Source: Flavobacterium sharifuzzamanii (GTDB lineage: Bacteria > Bacteroidota > Bacteroidia > Flavobacteriales > Flavobacteriaceae). From it: a stretch of DNA of 64,000 bases. The notes beneath the pieces were generated by a model, which saw only the letters and a list, made by a program, of their open reading frames with translations, did not search any database and was not told the DNA's origin. Shown here piece by piece: positions 61,961-64,000 of the stretch. The stretch lies in NCBI RefSeq assembly GCF_003254585.1, contig NZ_QJGZ01000039.1, forward strand, positions 496,001 through 560,000, written 5' to 3'. The position numbers were made by a program, and so were the translations under genes. Numbering within the stretch: position 1 is the stretch's first letter; each line of letters opens with the position of its first letter.

Positions 61961-63832
61961 CTATCTTCCCATATAAATCAAAAGCACGGAAATATCACTT
62001 GGTGATACTCCGCTGATTCTTGAAGCTTGAGAAATAGTTACAGGACGAATCTTGCTTAATTTCTGTTTGGCTTCAATAGACATTGATTTAATTTTATTAT
62101 AATCAAAATTGTCTGGAATTTTTACTTCTTCCAAACGATTTAGCTTATCTGCATTATTTCTTTCTTTTTCGATATAACCAGAATATTTAACCTGAATTAC
62201 GGCTTGCTCAACAATTTCTTCATCCAAATCATTTTCTTTGATATATGCATCAACCTTTTCAAATTTCAACATATCTTCCAATTCAATCTGTGGACGAGAA
62301 AAAATCTTAAACATTTTATCTCCTTGAGAAATTGGTGCTGATTCTTTTGCTTCCAAAATCGGATTTGTTTCTGCAATCGTAACACTTGTTTCTTTGAAGA
62401 ATTGAACCATCTTTTCAGATTCGTTTAATTTCTTTTCCATTCTTCGTAAACGATCTTCAGAAGCTAAACCAATTTCGTATGACATTGGAGTCAATCTGAA
62501 ATCGGCATTATCTTGACGCAACAATGTTCTATATTCTGCTCTAGATGTAAACATACGATATGGTTCTTCTGTTCCTTTCGTAATTAAGTCGTCAATAAGA
62601 ACTCCGATGTATGCTTCATCGCGTTTTAAAATTAATGGATCTTTTTCGTGCACTTTTAAATGCGCATTTATTCCTGCCATCAAACCTTGAGAAGCTGCTT
62701 CTTCATATCCCGTTGTTCCGTTGATTTGTCCAGCGAAATATAATCCTTCAACAAGCTTTGTTTCTAAAGTATGTTTTAATTGCGTTGGAGGAAAGAAATC
62801 ATATTCGATTGCATAACCCGGTCTAAAGAATTTTACATTTTCAAAACCTGCAACAGAACGAAGCGCTTTAAATTGAATATCCTCTGGAAGCGAAGTCGAA
62901 AATCCGTTTACGTAAACTTCACAAGTATTCCATCCTTCTGGTTCAACAAATAATTGGTGACGCTCTTTATCTGCAAAACGATTTATTTTATCTTCAATAG
63001 ATGGACAATATCTTGGTCCTAAACTTTTGATCCTTCCGTTAAACATTGGAGAACGATCAAAACCTTCTCTCAAAATATCATGAACATTCAAAGACGTATA
63101 CGTCATATGACAAGAACGCTGATGAACTAATGGAGCCGTCACATCTGAATAAGAAAACTTAGCTGGCTTCGCATCTCCCTTTTCTTCATTCATTTTAGAA
63201 TAATCTAAAGAACGTCCATCTACACGAGGTGGTGTTCCTGTTTTCATTCTTCCAGCTTCAAAACCTGCTTTAATCAAATCTTCAGTAATTCCGGTTGCAG
63301 CACTTTCACCAGCTCTTCCTCCACCGAATTGTTTTTCTCCGATATGAATCAAACCGTTTAAAAAAGTACCATTCGTCAAAACAACAGATTTGGAACGAAT
63401 CTCCACACCAAGTGAAGTTTTAATTCCTTTTATCTTTCCGTCTTCAATAATTAACCCTTTCACCATCTCTTGATAAAAATCAAGATTTGGAGTTGCCTCC
63501 AACATCATTCTCCATTCTTCTGCAAAACGCATTCTATCACTTTGAACTCTTGGCGACCACATTGCAGGTCCTTTTGATTTGTTCAGCATCTTGAACTGGA
63601 TCGCTGTCTTATCTGAAACGATTCCTGAATATCCACCAAGCGCATCAATTTCACGAACGATCTGTCCTTTTGCAATTCCACCCATCGCAGGATTACAAGA
63701 CATCTGTGCTATGTTTTGCAAACTCATTGTAACCAATAAAGTTTTCGATCCCAAATTTGCAGCCGCAGCCGCAGCTTCAGAACCAGCATGGCCTGCACCA
63801 ACCACAATAACATCGTATTCTTCTAAAAACAT
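61961..63832 (-). CDS. mnmG: tRNA uridine-5-carboxymethylaminomethyl modification enzyme MnmG
   Basis: A full-length 623-residue FAD enzyme (GidA). With MnmE it modifies U34 of certain tRNAs. The FAD dinucleotide motif is GAGHAGSEA (residues 12-20). NPAMGGIAKGQIVREIDALG (about 47-66), GTPPRVDGRSLDYSKM (about 200) and the GQINGTTGYEEAA segment (about 369) are the family signatures. Full length is normal. In many bacteria mnmG lies near the replication origin and parAB, and two parS-like sites flank it here. Confidence 0.98.
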   Translation of the reverse strand: MFLEEYDVIVVGAGHAGSEAAAAAANLGSKTLLVTMSLQNIAQMSCNPAMGGIAKGQIVREIDALGGYSGIVSDKTAIQFKMLNKSKGPAMWSPRVQSDRMRFAEEWRMMLEATPNLDFYQEMVKGLIIEDGKIKGIKTSLGVEIRSKSVVLTNGTFLNGLIHIGEKQFGGGRAGESAATGITEDLIKAGFEAGRMKTGTPPRVDGRSLDYSKMNEEKGDAKPAKFSYSDVTAPLVHQRSCHMTYTSLNVHDILREGFDRSPMFNGRIKSLGPRYCPSIEDKINRFADKERHQLFVEPEGWNTCEVYVNGFSTSLPEDIQFKALRSVAGFENVKFFRPGYAIEYDFFPPTQLKHTLETKLVEGLYFAGQINGTTGYEEAASQGLMAGINAHLKVHEKDPLILKRDEAYIGVLIDDLITKGTEEPYRMFTSRAEYRTLLRQDNADFRLTPMSYEIGLASEDRLRRMEKKLNESEKMVQFFKETSVTIAETNPILEAKESAPISQGDKMFKIFSRPQIELEDMLKFEKVDAYIKENDLDEEIVEQAVIQVKYSGYIEKERNNADKLNRLEEVKIPDNFDYNKIKSMSIEAKQKLSKIRPVTISQASRISGVSPSDISVLLIYMGR

Positions 63833-63852
63833 TTTGTTTTATTATTCTCCAA

Positions 63853-63870
63853 AAACCGCTAATGCGGTTT
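63853..63870 (-). terminator. Small hairpin upstream of mnmG
   Basis: AAACCGC (63853-63859) pairs with GCGGTTT (63864-63870) with loop TAAT, and a T run follows on the minus strand. It could terminate a gene entering from beyond the right edge. Confidence 0.5.
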
Positions 63871-63892
63871 CTAGAATTATTTTTATATTTCT

Positions 63893-63908
63893 TGTTCCAC
63901 GTGGAACT
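63893..63908. promoter_or_regulatory. parS-like palindrome, site 2
   Basis: TGTTCCACGTGGAACT contains the perfect palindrome GTTCCACGTGGAAC, a known parS variant form. It lies about 60 bp upstream of the mnmG start. Confidence 0.55.
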
Positions 63909-63917
63909 TTTATTTTT

Positions 63918-63962
63918 GTTTCAAGTTTCAAGTTTCAGGTTTCAAGTTCAAACGGAAACCTG
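63918..63962. repeat. Heptamer repeat tract (GTTTCAA)
   Basis: Tandem 7-bp units GTTTCAA, GTTTCAA, GTTTCAG, GTTTCAA and GTTCAAA (63918-63952), then an inverted CAGGTTTC/GAAACCTG pair (63936-63943 with 63955-63962). It matches the arms of the 13577-13735 element and probably continues past the window edge. Confidence 0.7.
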
Positions 63963-64000
63963 CAAATGGATATCTTCAAATTCAGAAAACAAATAAAAAC

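Overview
The window reads as chromosomal DNA of a Flavobacterium or a very close relative (Bacteroidota). Supporting signs are low GC content, promoters of the Bacteroidota type (TAnnTTTG near -7, TTG near -33), many exported proteins ending their signal peptide in AQ or SQ, type IX secretion (T9SS) sorting domains, and the gene order sprC-sprD-sprB-sprF. That order is the gliding-motility adhesin operon known from F. johnsoniae. No rRNA, tRNA, CRISPR array, prophage or transposase gene was seen.

Layout. 1-5.6 kb: the start of an M13 metallopeptidase (cut by the window edge), a divergent SCO-type copper chaperone, then feoA-feoB with a 41-residue Cys-rich FeoB partner, and an exported alpha/beta hydrolase between two paralogous 39-40 residue membrane proteins. 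5.7-12.2 kb: HD phosphohydrolase, acyl-ACP desaturase and PlsC acyltransferase on the minus strand; rnpA, a DUF4349 lipoprotein, an S41 protease and a double-OmpA-domain protein on the plus strand. 12.2-17.9 kb (minus): ElaA-type acetyltransferase, DUF1579 and DUF4837 lipoproteins, an MltD-like lytic transglycosylase with LysM domains, and pgk.

18.0-45.8 kb is the core of the window, all on the minus strand. The order of reading is a 150-residue exported protein, a beta-helix surface protein, a small Asn-rich exported protein coupled by ATGA to sprC, then sprC, sprD, the 18-kb sprB (6014 residues) and sprF. SprB is the mobile surface adhesin carried by the gliding motor and exported by T9SS, and SprF is the PorP-type partner needed for its export. 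SprD joins a SprF-like domain, a roughly 950-residue Ala/Lys/Glu helical repeat and a SPOR-like C-terminus.

46.3-63.8 kb is housekeeping: DNA polymerase III delta', DoxX, an acyl-CoA thioesterase, recA, a second PlsC, trpS, dprA, an HU-CCDC81/SPOR protein, a PIF1/RecD-like helicase, an OmpH/Skp chaperone, a methyltransferase, an acetyltransferase and mnmG. mnmG is flanked by two parS-like palindromes.

The least expected content lies between genes. A 648-bp cassette at 50.9-51.5 kb carries one GxxExxY (PD-(D/E)XK-like) gene between roughly 100-bp inverted repeats whose internal hairpins covary. Two ECF-type promoters with identical 16-nt spacers follow recA; one drives a candidate ncRNA and the other a 34-residue basic peptide. 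Short-period (7, 8 or 9 bp) repeats recur, some forming small inverted-repeat elements. Several genes appear to have leaderless or nearly leaderless mRNAs.
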